Of a stretch of 64,000 nucleotides of DNA, positions 52,601-59,288 are shown piece after piece. Positions within the stretch are counted from its first letter, which is position 1; every line of letters starts with the position of its first letter. Source of the DNA: Hyphomicrobium album. GTDB lineage: Bacteria; Pseudomonadota; Alphaproteobacteria; Rhizobiales; Hyphomicrobiaceae. Where the stretch lies: positions 1,736,001 to 1,800,000 of the forward strand of contig NZ_WMBQ01000001.1 in assembly GCF_009708035.1 (NCBI RefSeq), in the 5' to 3' direction. The position numbers and the translations under genes are program-made. The notes beneath the pieces were generated by a model. It saw nothing but the letters and a program-made list of their open reading frames with translations. It had not been told where the DNA came from and searched no databases.

Positions 52601-52862
52601 CGGCGACGACGTGTTCATCTATCTGCACGGCCAAGGGTCAGACAACATCGACGGCGGCGCCAGCTGGCTGGATACGGTCCAGTTCGATCAGTCGGCGGGC
52701 GCGATGCAGTTCGGCACGGACTGGACGCTCAACCTGACGTCCGGCAGCATCGTCACCCAGAACGCCGGCGAGCTCATCCTTTCCAACGATGCGGACGGCA
52801 TCATCAGCGTCAACGACGGCGCGCAGATCAATGTTACGGACATCGAACGCATTCACTGGTGA
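46638..52862 (+). CDS. 2074-residue RTX repeat protein, type I secretion substrate
   Basis: Residues 1-195 are a disordered Pro/Ala/Glu-rich region with no signal peptide. Residues about 197-290 are a cadherin-like domain (DILVGGGSVAENAPAGTVVA; FEIVGDEIRVKTGADIDYES). From about 295 to 1990 there are 20 copies of a unit of about 82 residues that joins calcium-binding nonapeptides (GGAGNDTYVVD; LDGGAGNDAMSGG) to a conserved GTDTVQSSVSYTLGANVENL stretch. The last 80 residues (VFIYLHGQGSDNIDGGASWL to IERIHW) are the C-terminal secretion signal. No acylation or protease domain is seen, so it is more likely an adhesin or surface-layer protein than a toxin. It is divergent from its exporter. Confidence 0.93.
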   Translation: MLTNPETSSIPPPAADGEVADALKSLEKTGDAPAPVQQPDHPGSSLANTHQGQTGQPPVAETNQFGWPFVELQVQSTTSDSGVQAAGDDAGETRTTEEPESQTAPVEELISTRSRSPHAGGDAGAPDAPPAETTARNPSSSPAALSAITGRESGELLPADTPGVAVAAAADELVTGALASAEEEEEAEIAPVQPLAPTDILVGGGSVAENAPAGTVVATLSAVDADSTSFTYALSDDPSGLFEIVGDEIRVKTGADIDYESATSHEVIVTVTDASGLSYAEAVVIQVTNQSGTVIGTPGDDVLIGTSEEDTIAGLQGNDTLDGGAGNDALSGGEGDDTYIVGSGDTVAEAAGEGTDTAEADFSYVLPANVESLTLTGVADINGTGNTLANTLAGNSGNNILSGSSGNDTLDGGAGSDTLIGGTGNDTYVVDSGDTVTEASGQGTDTVQANFSYTLGSNVENLTLTGSADISGIGNTGTNTLTGNSGNNTLDGGTGSDAMTGGDGDDTYIVDATGDTVTEATGAGTDTVQSGVSFTLGANIENLTLTGGANINGTGNTLDNTLTGNSGNNVLSGGAGDDAMAGGAGNDTYVVDAAGDTVTEAASEGTDTVQSSVSYTLGDNVENLTLTGSGALDATGNALNNALTGNSGANVLDGGAGNDAMSGGAGNDTYIVDAAGDTVTEGTGGGTDTVQASVSFTLGTNVENLTLTGTGDIDATGNTGTNTLTGNSGNNVLSGGAGTDAMAGGAGDDTYVVDATTDTVTESTGEGTDTVQSSVSYTLGANVENMTLTGTGAINATGNALDNTLTGNTGANALSGGAGNDAMAGGAGNDTYVVDSAGDTVIEAASEGTDTIQSSVSYALSDNVENLTLTGTADVDATGNALNNTLTGNSGVNVLDGGAGNDAMSGGAGNDTYIVDAAGDTVIEGANQGTDTVQASVSFTLATNVENLTLTGSADINATGNTLNNTLVGNAGANVLSGSSGSDTMSGGAGDDTYVVDTATDVVTEASGEGTDTVQSSATYTLSDNVENITLTGTGAINATGNALDNTLTGNTGVNVLSGGAGNDTMIGGAGNDTYVVDSVGDTVVENASEGTDTVQSSISYVLGSDVENLTLTGAGDINATGNAANNALTGSTGANVLDGGAGTDTMAGGTGDDTYVVDAASDVVTEGTSAGTDTVVSAVSYTLSANVENLTLSGAADINATGNTLNNTLTGNSGANVLSGGSGSDTMIGATGNDTYIVDNAGDTIVEGANEGTDTVQSSVTYTLSANVENLTLGGTSAINATGNELDNTLTGNTGVNVLSGGAGNDTMIGGAGSDTYVVDAAGDVVTELVGQGTDTVQASISYVLGDNLENLTLTGTDNIDGTGNAANNTLTGNAGNNVLDGGAGNDAMSGGAGDDTYVVDSASDTVTEGASAGTDTVMTALSYTLGSNVDNLTLTGTGNVNATGNTLDNTLVGNSGNNTLSGGAGNDAMSGGAGDDIYVVDVVGDSVTEAVNQGTDTVQSGVSYTLSANVENLTLTGTGGIGATGNDLDNVLTGNSGANALDGGAGNDTLNGGTGNDTMSGGTGDDIYFVNAAGDVVVENASEGTDTVQSSTTYTLSANVENLTLTGTGNNNATGNTLDNVLTGTTGANILTGGAGNDTMVGGAGNDTYVVDAAGDSVAENASEGTDLVQASISYGLGANLENLTLTGTANIDATGNALNNTLTGNSGANVLDGGGGNDSMSGGAGNDVYVVDAVGDTVTEGASAGTDTVQSSVSFTIATNVENLTLLGSDNINATGNSGANILIGNSGNNILDGSTGNDAMSGGAGDDTYVVNAAGDTVVENASEGTDTVQSGVTYSLSANIENLTLTGTASINATGNSLDNVLTGNSGANVLSGGAGNDTLDGGTGNDAMSGGIGNDTYVVNAAGDTVTENASEGTDTVQSGVTYTLGANVENLTLTGSGDINGTGNALDNTLTGNAGNNVLDGGAGNDTLTGGAGTDTLIGGTGDDVFIYLHGQGSDNIDGGASWLDTVQFDQSAGAMQFGTDWTLNLTSGSIVTQNAGELILSNDADGIISVNDGAQINVTDIERIHW
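47520..52620 (+). repeat. Tandem array of about 20 units, period near 246 bp
   Basis: The DNA of the RTX gene repeats with a period of roughly 246 bp. Neighbouring units share long identical runs (for example the stretch coding GNDAMSGGAGNDTYIVD). The array can expand or contract by recombination, and the copy number in an assembly built from short reads may be unreliable. The array also creates long spurious open frames on the minus strand. Confidence 0.85.
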
Positions 52863-53211
52863 GCCTTCCGCGGAGCGCGCCCCTAGACAGGATGCGGAGT
52901 CTTGCGCCGGAACGCCAATGACCGCTGTCAAGGGCAATTCGGCCATTGCTGCGACCGACAGCAGATGGGTGGGCGGTATTGGAGCGGTGTCCGCTAACTC
53001 TGCAAAGCGGATCTCGCGCTGACCAAGCAGCAGCAAGGGGCCCTCGTCGGCTTCTGTATAGATGCGGTCGCCAACAACTGCCGGGCGGCGCCTAGTCGTC
53101 CGAAGCCGAGATGGTGAGTCCTCTTGTAGGGGTTGCGGCAGGAACGATTGCACTCACGCGATTTCCTTCAGGAAAACAAGCATTTGATGTGAAATGATTT
53201 TCTACTTTTTC

Positions 53212-53228
53212 GTGGGGGAAATGTGGGG
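53212..53228 (+). repeat. GTGGGGG-AAAT-GTGGGG, arm-type repeat near right island end
   Basis: Same sequence and spacing as 40374-40391, with the last G replaced by A. It lies 95 bp inside the right att core. An inverted CCCCCACG at 53235-53242 can pair with its first half. Confidence 0.55.
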
Positions 53229-53313
53229 ACGCCTCCCCCACGCCCGACGCCACATCACCCGCCATTGTTGAGAGAGCGTTGCCACGAACGAATAAAGGCC
53301 GAGGCCAGGGGGG

Positions 53314-53336
53314 TCGAATCCCTTCGGGTGCGCCAT
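53314..53336 (+). other. tRNA-Arg 3'-end-like att core (right end)
   Basis: TCGAATCCCTTCGGGTGCGCCAT reads as the T-loop, T-stem and acceptor end (with CCA) of a tRNA-Arg. Its last 13 bases equal 40261-40273 in the same orientation. Upstream bases do not complete a tRNA, so this is the copy left at the distal end of the island. Confidence 0.6.
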
Positions 53337-53535
53337 TCCATCATCCAGGATTCGAACTCAATCGTTCCGGCAACCAGCGTTGCCGGCTACATGATCTTGT
53401 TGACCTTCGCCCAATACACGGCGGCGCATTGCGGCGGACGCGGCGTGAGCGCTAGGCTGAGCTTCGCGCCCCGCTCGCTAGGCGGGGCAACCGGGCACCC
53501 ACGATCCGCGGAACTCGAAGGAGAGTCTTGGGCTG

Positions 53536-54834
53536 ATGGCAGCACGCTCGAAAAGCTCACTTGCCTCGGCACTATCCATCGCGATGGCGGACCATGGCCT
53601 TGGATCGCCAACCGTCCTGAAGGTGGGCTTCCTGGCGCCGCTGACCGGCAAGCTGAAGTCGTGGGCGGAGCCAGGCCTCAATGGCAGCCTCATCTGGCGC
53701 GACCGCGTCAATGCCGCAGGCGGCATCAAGGTCGGCATGCGCCGCTTCATGGTCGACCTCATCCCCTTCGACAGCAACTTCCAGCCCGATCTGGCACTGG
53801 CGGGGGTGAAAAAGCTGATCAACGAGGACGGCGTAAAATTCATCCTGATGGTCGGGGGCAACGACTTCACCGACGAGGTCCGCAATCTCGTGAACAAGCA
53901 CCGCATGCTGGTTGCGACGCTGCTGCCGAGCGACCTCACGCCGGACGCACCGACGCTGGTTGCCCCTAGCGAGGTGCACCCGATCTACAATGTTACGGGC
54001 GTCGACTGGCTGCATCGGCAGGAGCCAGGTCTCAAGACGGTCGCCATGTGTGCGCAGGACGACCTTCATGGGCTGCCCTCAATCGCGACCTATCGGGCGG
54101 CATTCGAGGTGGCGGGATGGGACCTCGTTGCCGAGCACCTGTTCCCCATCGAAACGACGGACTTCGGCGCCATCGTCGACAAGCTGATGGCCAAAAACCC
54201 GGACGTCTTGTGCTGGGACACGGTCTACGAGCCGTTTCTGCATGCCCTCACCAAGGAGGCCTTCAAGCGGGGCTTCAAGGGCCGCATGATCTCCTGCACG
54301 TGCGACAACTATGGCGACCTCATCGCCCACACGAGCCCCGAGTTCATGGAGGGCTTCGTCTTCCAGTTCCCGGATTTCGATGACCCGCGGCTCAACGACT
54401 CGCAGATCAACTTCGAGAACCCCAACGAGTTCTACGCGGAGTTCTGCGCCCGCTATCCGGGAACCTGGAGTGCGGTGTCCTGGGAATACGTCTCGACCCT
54501 CGAGCTTTGGAAGAACGCAGTGCAGCGTGCCCGCACGTTCGAGCCGTTTTCGGTGCTTTCCATGATGAAGTTCGGCGGGGTCGGACACCATGCGTTCGGC
54601 GAAGCCGTCTGGTGGGGCAGAGAGCTTTTCGGGATAGACAATGCTCTGGTGGGCGACTGGCCCGTTGTCACCATCGAGGATGGGCGCGCGCGCATTCAGG
54701 AGTTCTCATCGATCGTGCGCTGGTGGTCCAAGAACAAGGCGGTTCTGATCCGGCACATGCGGAACATGAACCTCATGTGGGACCAGCGCGAGGAGGCGCA
54801 AGTCGCGTCGGCGCTGGCGCACGAGCGGCCGTAA
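53536..54834 (+). CDS. Type I periplasmic-binding-fold protein (Leu/Ile/Val-binding family)
   Basis: 432 residues from ATG 53536. The fold is shown by VLKVGFLAPLTGKLKSWAEP, GSLIWRDRVNAAGGI, GVKFILMVGGNDFTDEV, HPIYNVTGVDWLHRQEPGLK and a TDFGAIVDKLMAKNPDVLCW segment. These proteins bind amino acids, amides or urea for ABC importers. The N-terminus (MAARSKSSLASALSIAMADH) is a very weak signal peptide at best, and no permease or ATPase genes follow. It might therefore be a cytoplasmic ligand sensor like AmiC, or its partners may lie elsewhere. It converges with the GntR-type regulator. Ligand unknown; a methylated amine is a fair guess from context. Confidence 0.82.
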   Translation: MAARSKSSLASALSIAMADHGLGSPTVLKVGFLAPLTGKLKSWAEPGLNGSLIWRDRVNAAGGIKVGMRRFMVDLIPFDSNFQPDLALAGVKKLINEDGVKFILMVGGNDFTDEVRNLVNKHRMLVATLLPSDLTPDAPTLVAPSEVHPIYNVTGVDWLHRQEPGLKTVAMCAQDDLHGLPSIATYRAAFEVAGWDLVAEHLFPIETTDFGAIVDKLMAKNPDVLCWDTVYEPFLHALTKEAFKRGFKGRMISCTCDNYGDLIAHTSPEFMEGFVFQFPDFDDPRLNDSQINFENPNEFYAEFCARYPGTWSAVSWEYVSTLELWKNAVQRARTFEPFSVLSMMKFGGVGHHAFGEAVWWGRELFGIDNALVGDWPVVTIEDGRARIQEFSSIVRWWSKNKAVLIRHMRNMNLMWDQREEAQVASALAHERP

Positions 54835-54856
54835 TTTCTAATCGCGGTGCACGGCC

Positions 54857-55642
54857 TCAGGGTGAGGCGTAGATCATGTCCTCCTGCGTGCTCGATATGT
54901 AGAGCCGCATGCACTCGACGGCGGTGTCCACATCTCGCCGTTCGAGGGCCGTAAAGAGGGATCGAAGCGCCTTCTGCGCTTCGCGGATGCGCAGAGGGGT
55001 CAGCGTCCGCTTCTTGTTGGCGCACCACTGCGGTTGGCGGCGGACCTCGTGCATGATGCGATACATCGTAACGATGAGCGAATTGTGCGTCCCTTCGCAG
55101 ATCGTCATCATGAACTGCTTCTCGAGGTCGGCGAACTCTGCGGCATCGGTGACGATCGCTTCGAGTTGCGTCAGTTGCTGGCCGAGCTTTGTCAGATCGC
55201 GGACCGACATGTAGATCGTCGCCAACCTCACGATCTCGGGCTCGAGAATCGATTCCGCTACGTTCATCTCAAACGGCGAGATCGTCTCGGCGATGAGCGA
55301 GATGTTGAGGTAGCCCGATGCGTCGGTACCGGCGCGCTTGGCGGGATCAGCGCGGTAGGCAACGAAGGTTCCGCTACCTGCGCGCCGGGCGACTGCGCCG
55401 AAGGTCTCCAGAAAGTCGAGAGCCTGCCGGATGGTCGTGCGCGACTCCGCAAACGCGTCGGCAAGTTCGCGCTCGGCCGGAATGCGCGTGCCGAAGGAAT
55501 ACTCGCCCGAGACCATGCGATTGAAGATCTGCGTCGCGATCCTCTTGACGCGCTGCTTGACCATCGGATGGGACGAGAGATCCCTTTCCCACGGCGGCGT
55601 TTCAACCGGGCCTTCCATCGCTCGTAGGCTCGTCTCGATCAT
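54857..55642 (-). CDS. GntR-family regulator, FadR/FCD subfamily
   Basis: 261 residues. The N-terminal winged helix is visible as VKQRVKRIATQIFNRMVSGE, GTRIPAERELADAFAESRTT, IRQALDFLETFGAVARRAGS and GTFV. The C-terminal part is helical as in FCD effector domains (SPFEMNVAESILEPEIVRLA; ADLEKQFMMTICEGTHNSLI; FTALERRDVDTAVECMRLYI). Such regulators repress catabolic genes until the substrate binds. Its start overlaps the end of the TPR-like gene (ATGA). It probably controls the methylated-amine genes around it. Confidence 0.9.
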   Translation of the reverse strand: MIETSLRAMEGPVETPPWERDLSSHPMVKQRVKRIATQIFNRMVSGEYSFGTRIPAERELADAFAESRTTIRQALDFLETFGAVARRAGSGTFVAYRADPAKRAGTDASGYLNISLIAETISPFEMNVAESILEPEIVRLATIYMSVRDLTKLGQQLTQLEAIVTDAAEFADLEKQFMMTICEGTHNSLIVTMYRIMHEVRRQPQWCANKKRTLTPLRIREAQKALRSLFTALERRDVDTAVECMRLYISSTQEDMIYASP

Positions 55643-56385
55643 CGTCTACCTTTGTCAGTTGCCCCGGCAGCGTTCGACGGCGCTGACAGAAGGCCAGGAT
55701 GCATCAGCGCCGTGAGTTGGGCCGCGCAATCGAGATCGGCGCAGATACGGTCACTGTCGACATAAGTATGCGTGGAGGGTTCTGCCAGACGCGCACCCTT
55801 TGCCCGGTAAGCGGCAAAGGTCGCGGTGGTGGGTGAGCTATCGCCATCGGCTAATGCATCGCGCAGGATCATGATCTCTACACAGCTCGGACCGAAGGCC
55901 GCGGATAGTGTAGGGATCAGGCTCTGATCCGCCTTGGCGTTGCCTAGGGTGCCGTCAGCAACGCTGTGTGCGAGACGGGCGTTGAATTTCGTGATCGCGC
56001 AGGCCGCCGCGCATATTAGCGTGTGCTTGCGCCGCCGTAGCGCCGCGAAAGCTTCATGATGCTCCATGGCGAGGCGAAGATGAAACACGGAACTGCGCCC
56101 TGCGATCGGTATCTCCGCGCTTTCAATTTGGGCGCGCGATTTCCCCCAGAGCCTCTCGGCCTCGCAAAACTTCTCCTGGGCCCTGTGCGCGTCAGACGCG
56201 AGTAGATGGGCGACGCCGGCGTTGTTGTAGGAAGCAGCGCCGAGCGGATCGGAAGCTCCCTCTCGCCCGACTTCCCGTGCTGCCTGCTGCCACTGCTTAG
56301 CCGCGTCATCCAGCCGGCCCTCGGCCATGGCCGCAAAGCCCGCAGCCGTTATTCCCATCCAATCATCTCGGAAACGGCCGCCCAT
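55639..56385 (-). CDS. TPR-like helical protein coupled to the GntR regulator
   Basis: 248 residues from ATG 56385. The N-terminal half reads as tetratricopeptide-like helix pairs: GFAAMAEGRLDDAAKQWQQA, GAASYNNAGVAHLLASDAHR, AQEKFCEAERLWGKSRAQI and LRLAMEHHEAFAALRRRKHT. The second half is less regular, with a Cys-containing end (DSDRICADLDCAAQL). No signal peptide. It overlaps the regulator gene by ATGA, so the two are made together. It may modulate the regulator or sense amine supply. The function is unknown. Confidence 0.7.
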   Translation of the reverse strand: MGGRFRDDWMGITAAGFAAMAEGRLDDAAKQWQQAAREVGREGASDPLGAASYNNAGVAHLLASDAHRAQEKFCEAERLWGKSRAQIESAEIPIAGRSSVFHLRLAMEHHEAFAALRRRKHTLICAAACAITKFNARLAHSVADGTLGNAKADQSLIPTLSAAFGPSCVEIMILRDALADGDSSPTTATFAAYRAKGARLAEPSTHTYVDSDRICADLDCAAQLTALMHPGLLSAPSNAAGATDKGRR

Positions 56386-56806
56386 TCGTCACTCTCTCGG
56401 TCGCCTTTCACTCAGGGCGTCTGCTCTCAGAACGGGAAAGCGGGCGCCTAGATTGCAGGCAATCAGCCCAAAATCAACCACTTATAACCACGCAAAATAT
56501 TCCGCATACGAGTCAAGCATTTGCGCGACGACCTCTACGTTCACTCCCCGAATCTACTGATCAAACGCAGGGCATCCATCACGCAAAATACTTTCCTTAC
56601 AGGCAACATTGTCTCTTGCTCGCGATTTTTTTTGATCTAAACTCGACCAGTCCAGCGCCTATTGGTCTGAAGTGGTTGAGTATGGCACAATTTGGTCTTG
56701 ATGCGCAAGGCTATTTCCACCCGCCTCGCCATGGGTGGCTTCACGGACGGCATTTCGGCCAGCGCGCGGGTGCTTGGGGCAAGGCGCAACGTGAGGAGTC
56801 ACGCAA
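56386..56806. promoter_or_regulatory. Divergent control region before the permease operon
   Basis: 421 bp, AT-rich in the middle (about 56455-56650), between the minus-strand TPR/GntR unit and the plus-strand permease. It probably holds the operator of the GntR-type regulator; no clear palindrome was assigned. GAGGAG lies eight bases before the permease ATG. A possible short leader frame (56682-56810) is listed separately. Confidence 0.5.
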
Positions 56807-56810
56807 ATGA
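56682..56810 (+). CDS. Possible 42-residue leader peptide coupled to the permease
   Basis: ATG 56682 opens MAQFGLDAQGYFHPPRHGWL and ends by ATGA overlap with the permease start. The His/Trp/Gly-rich sequence is not typical of a folded protein, and only a weak purine stretch (GGTTGAG) precedes it. It may be a translated leader that couples to the permease, or chance. Confidence 0.25.
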   Translation: MAQFGLDAQGYFHPPRHGWLHGRHFGQRAGAWGKAQREESRK

Positions 56811-58594
56811 CGACGGGGATACTGCAAGCGCCCGTGGTGGGCCAAGCATCTTCGGGGGAGCTTCATAGAGCCATTGATTGGAGAGGCGCTTTCTGGGTCG
56901 CGAGCGGCGTCCCTGCACTCGTCCTCTTCTCCATTGGCGGCATCGCCGGCACAGCAGGAAAGGTAGCCTTCCTCGTCTGGATCGTATCGATGCTGATGGG
57001 GTTCATTCAGGCTTTCACCTATGCGGAGATAGCCGGCCTGTTCCCCAGCAAGTCCGGCGGCGCGTCCGTCTATGGAGCCGCGGCCTGGGTTCGCTACTCC
57101 AAGCTCATCGCGCCTCTTTCCGTCTGGTGCAATTGGATCGCTTGGTCGCCCGTTCTCTCGCTCGGCTGCTCTATCGCCGCCGCTTACATCCTGAACGCGC
57201 TTGCCCCTGTTCCGGGCGCCGATAACGCGGCCGTTCTAGCCTGGGTGCAGAGCCACGCGTCCTCCATCACCGCTGAAAGTCCCCGCGTCGTCGAATGGCT
57301 GGCGGCCAATTCGGGAAAGACGGCGGCTGACGGCGTCGCTGCGCTTCTGTCCGCCGACGCCATTTCGGCAGTAACGCCCGCCGTCCGCTCCTGGACGCTG
57401 CATGCGGGAACCTTGGGGCCGGTATCCTTTTCGCTCAACGCCGCCTTCTTCATTGGCGCGCTGTTGATGCTGCTCACCTTCGCGATTCAGCATCGCGGCA
57501 TCCTTGGCACTGCGAACGTCCAAAAGTACCTCGGCTTGATTGTGATCATACCGATGCTGATTGTCGGCATCGTGCCGATCATCACTGGCCAGATCGATTG
57601 GTCGAACTACACGCCTCTGGCGCCGCTCAAAGCTGCCTATGCGCCCGAAATGGGCTCATGGGACATCGGCGGCTGGACGTTGGTGCTCGGCGGCATGTTC
57701 ATCGCGGCCTGGTCGACCTACGCTTTCGAGACGGCCATCTGCTACACGAGCGAGTTCAAGAACCCGAAGACCGATACGGTTAGGGCGATCCTTTACTCGG
57801 GCGTCCTCTGCCTCGTGCTGTTCTCGCTCGTACCGTTCGCGTTCCAGGGCGTCCTCGGCCTCGAGGGCATGCTGGCGACGCCGATCGTCGACGGCTCCGG
57901 CGTCGCTGAAGCCATGGGCAAAATGGTAAGCAGCAGCGGCTGGGTGACGAACTTGTTCGTCATGCTGATGATATTCGCGTTGTTGCTGTCGATCATGACG
58001 GCCATGGCCGGCTCATCGCGCACCCTCTACCAGGGCTCGTATGACGGGTGGCTGCCGAAATATCTCAGCCACGTGAATGAGCACGGCGCGCCGACCCGGG
58101 CCATGTGGACCGATCTCATCGTCAACCTCGGTGTACTGGCCATCGCCTGCGCGGATGCCACCAGCTTCTTCTTCATCCTGGCGGTGTCCAACGTCGGCTA
58201 CATCATCTTCAACTTCCTCAACCTCAATGCCGGCTGGATCCATCGCGTCGACAACGGCGATGTCGTGCGGCCGTGGCGAGCGCCGACCCTGCTCCTGGGG
58301 CTCGGCGTGCTGTTCGCCTACGTCAACGCGGTGTTCCTCGGCGCCGGCGCCAAAGTTTGGAACCCCAATGCGTTGTGGGCCGGCCTGATCGCTGCGGCGC
58401 TCATCGTGCCGGTCTTCTGGTTCCGTCACTACGTGCAGGATCGCGGCAAGTTCCCCGATCACATGCTCGCTGACCTGGGGCTGACGACAGCAGATCTCAG
58501 CAAGAGACGGGCGGGTGCGTTGCCCTACGTGGCGCTGATCGTCGGTGCCGCGATCGTCCTCGCCTCCAACTGGTTCTTCCAGTTGCCCGCTTGA
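56807..58594 (+). CDS. APC-superfamily amino-acid/amine permease
   Basis: 595 residues from ATG 56807 (GAGGAG eight bases upstream). It has about twelve hydrophobic helices and the N-terminal signature region of the APC family (FSIGGIAGTAGKVAFLVWIV; AEIAGLFPSKSGGASVYGAA). A large loop between residues about 140 and 200 (WVQSHASSITAESPRVVEWL) is an insertion relative to standard members. It lies directly upstream of the dimethylamine monooxygenase genes, so it probably imports a methylated amine or a related amino compound. A terminator-like hairpin separates it from dmmA. Confidence 0.87.
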   Translation: MTTGILQAPVVGQASSGELHRAIDWRGAFWVASGVPALVLFSIGGIAGTAGKVAFLVWIVSMLMGFIQAFTYAEIAGLFPSKSGGASVYGAAAWVRYSKLIAPLSVWCNWIAWSPVLSLGCSIAAAYILNALAPVPGADNAAVLAWVQSHASSITAESPRVVEWLAANSGKTAADGVAALLSADAISAVTPAVRSWTLHAGTLGPVSFSLNAAFFIGALLMLLTFAIQHRGILGTANVQKYLGLIVIIPMLIVGIVPIITGQIDWSNYTPLAPLKAAYAPEMGSWDIGGWTLVLGGMFIAAWSTYAFETAICYTSEFKNPKTDTVRAILYSGVLCLVLFSLVPFAFQGVLGLEGMLATPIVDGSGVAEAMGKMVSSSGWVTNLFVMLMIFALLLSIMTAMAGSSRTLYQGSYDGWLPKYLSHVNEHGAPTRAMWTDLIVNLGVLAIACADATSFFFILAVSNVGYIIFNFLNLNAGWIHRVDNGDVVRPWRAPTLLLGLGVLFAYVNAVFLGAGAKVWNPNALWAGLIAAALIVPVFWFRHYVQDRGKFPDHMLADLGLTTADLSKRRAGALPYVALIVGAAIVLASNWFFQLPA

Positions 58595-58601
58595 TGTCCT
58601 G

Positions 58602-58639
58602 GGCCGGAGCGGTGTGCGCACTGCTCCGGCCTGATTTTT
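58602..58639 (+). terminator. Intrinsic terminator between permease and dmmA
   Basis: GGCCGGAGC (58602-58610) pairs with GCTCCGGCC (58623-58631) over a 12-base loop, followed by TGATTTTTG. It sits directly after the permease stop and would reduce read-through into dmmA, so the dmm genes may have an additional promoter or be expressed at a lower level. Confidence 0.7.
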
Positions 58640-58679
58640 GGCAGCTTGCCGACATCCCAGCGACGAGAGGAGGAAAGCA

Positions 58680-59288
58680 TTGCTGATTAGCGACATAAAA
58701 AGCCGGCCAGTGTACGCAGGCCTCGAGCCCGATCTGTTCGCCAGCAGCAACATTGTCGTGTGTGATCGCGCCGGCGCCGCCGCCGTCGCCGACATGCTGC
58801 GAACCGCCAACGGGGACTTTGCGGCCAAGACGACCGTATTTCTGTGCGCCGAGGATTTCGTCACGCCGCAGGCCCTCGAAGCGCAGATTGAAAATCTGAA
58901 ACCTGCCGCCACTATCCCGCTACCCAATCTCAATGCCGCTGTCGCCGCGCTCGGCGAGCGGCTTTTCCGCGCCAAAATGGGAACCCGCGTTTATGCAGCG
59001 GGCAGCGAGCCATTGATCGGCTCGACCGTCCAACGGGCGGCGCGCTTCGGCGTGGACCATCGTTCGGTGCGTTGCGAACACCGCGGCTCGCTTAAGCGGC
59101 GTGTGCAATGCGTCCACTGCAAGGGCATGACTGATGACGTGACCGTCAGTCCAGTAAGGTGCAGCAACTGCGGTCTCATGCTGACGGTCCGCGATCATTA
59201 TTCGCGACGTCTGGCCGCCTTCCAGGGGGTCCGCGCCGACGCCGAAGTTCCTGGAGAGATTCCCGAGCAACAGGTCCTGTTCCAATGA
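58680..59288 (+). CDS. dmmA: Dimethylamine monooxygenase subunit DmmA
   Basis: 202 residues from TTG 58680, which has AGAGGAGG six bases upstream; no ATG is suitably placed. The N-terminal part has the DmmA look (KSRPVYAGLEPD; NIVVCDRAGAAAVADMLR). The C-terminus has a zinc-ribbon-like motif with CVHCKG and VRCSNCGLML plus the RDHYSRRLAAFQGV segment typical of the family. DmmA is one of three subunits of the enzyme that oxidises dimethylamine to methylamine and formaldehyde. It overlaps dmmB by ATGA. Confidence 0.85.
   Translation: MLISDIKSRPVYAGLEPDLFASSNIVVCDRAGAAAVADMLRTANGDFAAKTTVFLCAEDFVTPQALEAQIENLKPAATIPLPNLNAAVAALGERLFRAKMGTRVYAAGSEPLIGSTVQRAARFGVDHRSVRCEHRGSLKRRVQCVHCKGMTDDVTVSPVRCSNCGLMLTVRDHYSRRLAAFQGVRADAEVPGEIPEQQVLFQ

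Larger units (their letters stand above)
52863..53535. other. 673-bp non-coding region containing the right end of the island
   Basis: No supported gene; minus-strand open frames here are mostly antisense to the RTX gene. It holds GCTTCTGTATAGA (53050-53062), inverted relative to 40519-40531, then the GTGGGGG repeat (53212-53228), a stem CGTGGGGG / CCCCCACG (53211-53218 and 53235-53242), and the right tRNA-like att core (53314-53336). Confidence 0.55.

Noticed and set aside
47520-52620. CRISPR-like periodic repeats
   Set aside because: The period is about 246 bp, there are no unique spacers, and the repeat is coding (RTX units).
52638-53153. 171-codon minus-strand frame at the end of the RTX gene
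   Set aside because: The second half is antisense to the RTX secretion signal. The first half has some protein-like sequence but no ribosome binding site or family match; at best a relic.
53262-53335. Complete tRNA-Arg gene at the right island end
   Set aside because: Only the T-arm and acceptor 3' half are recognisable. There is no matching 5' acceptor strand or anticodon arm, so it was called an att core.
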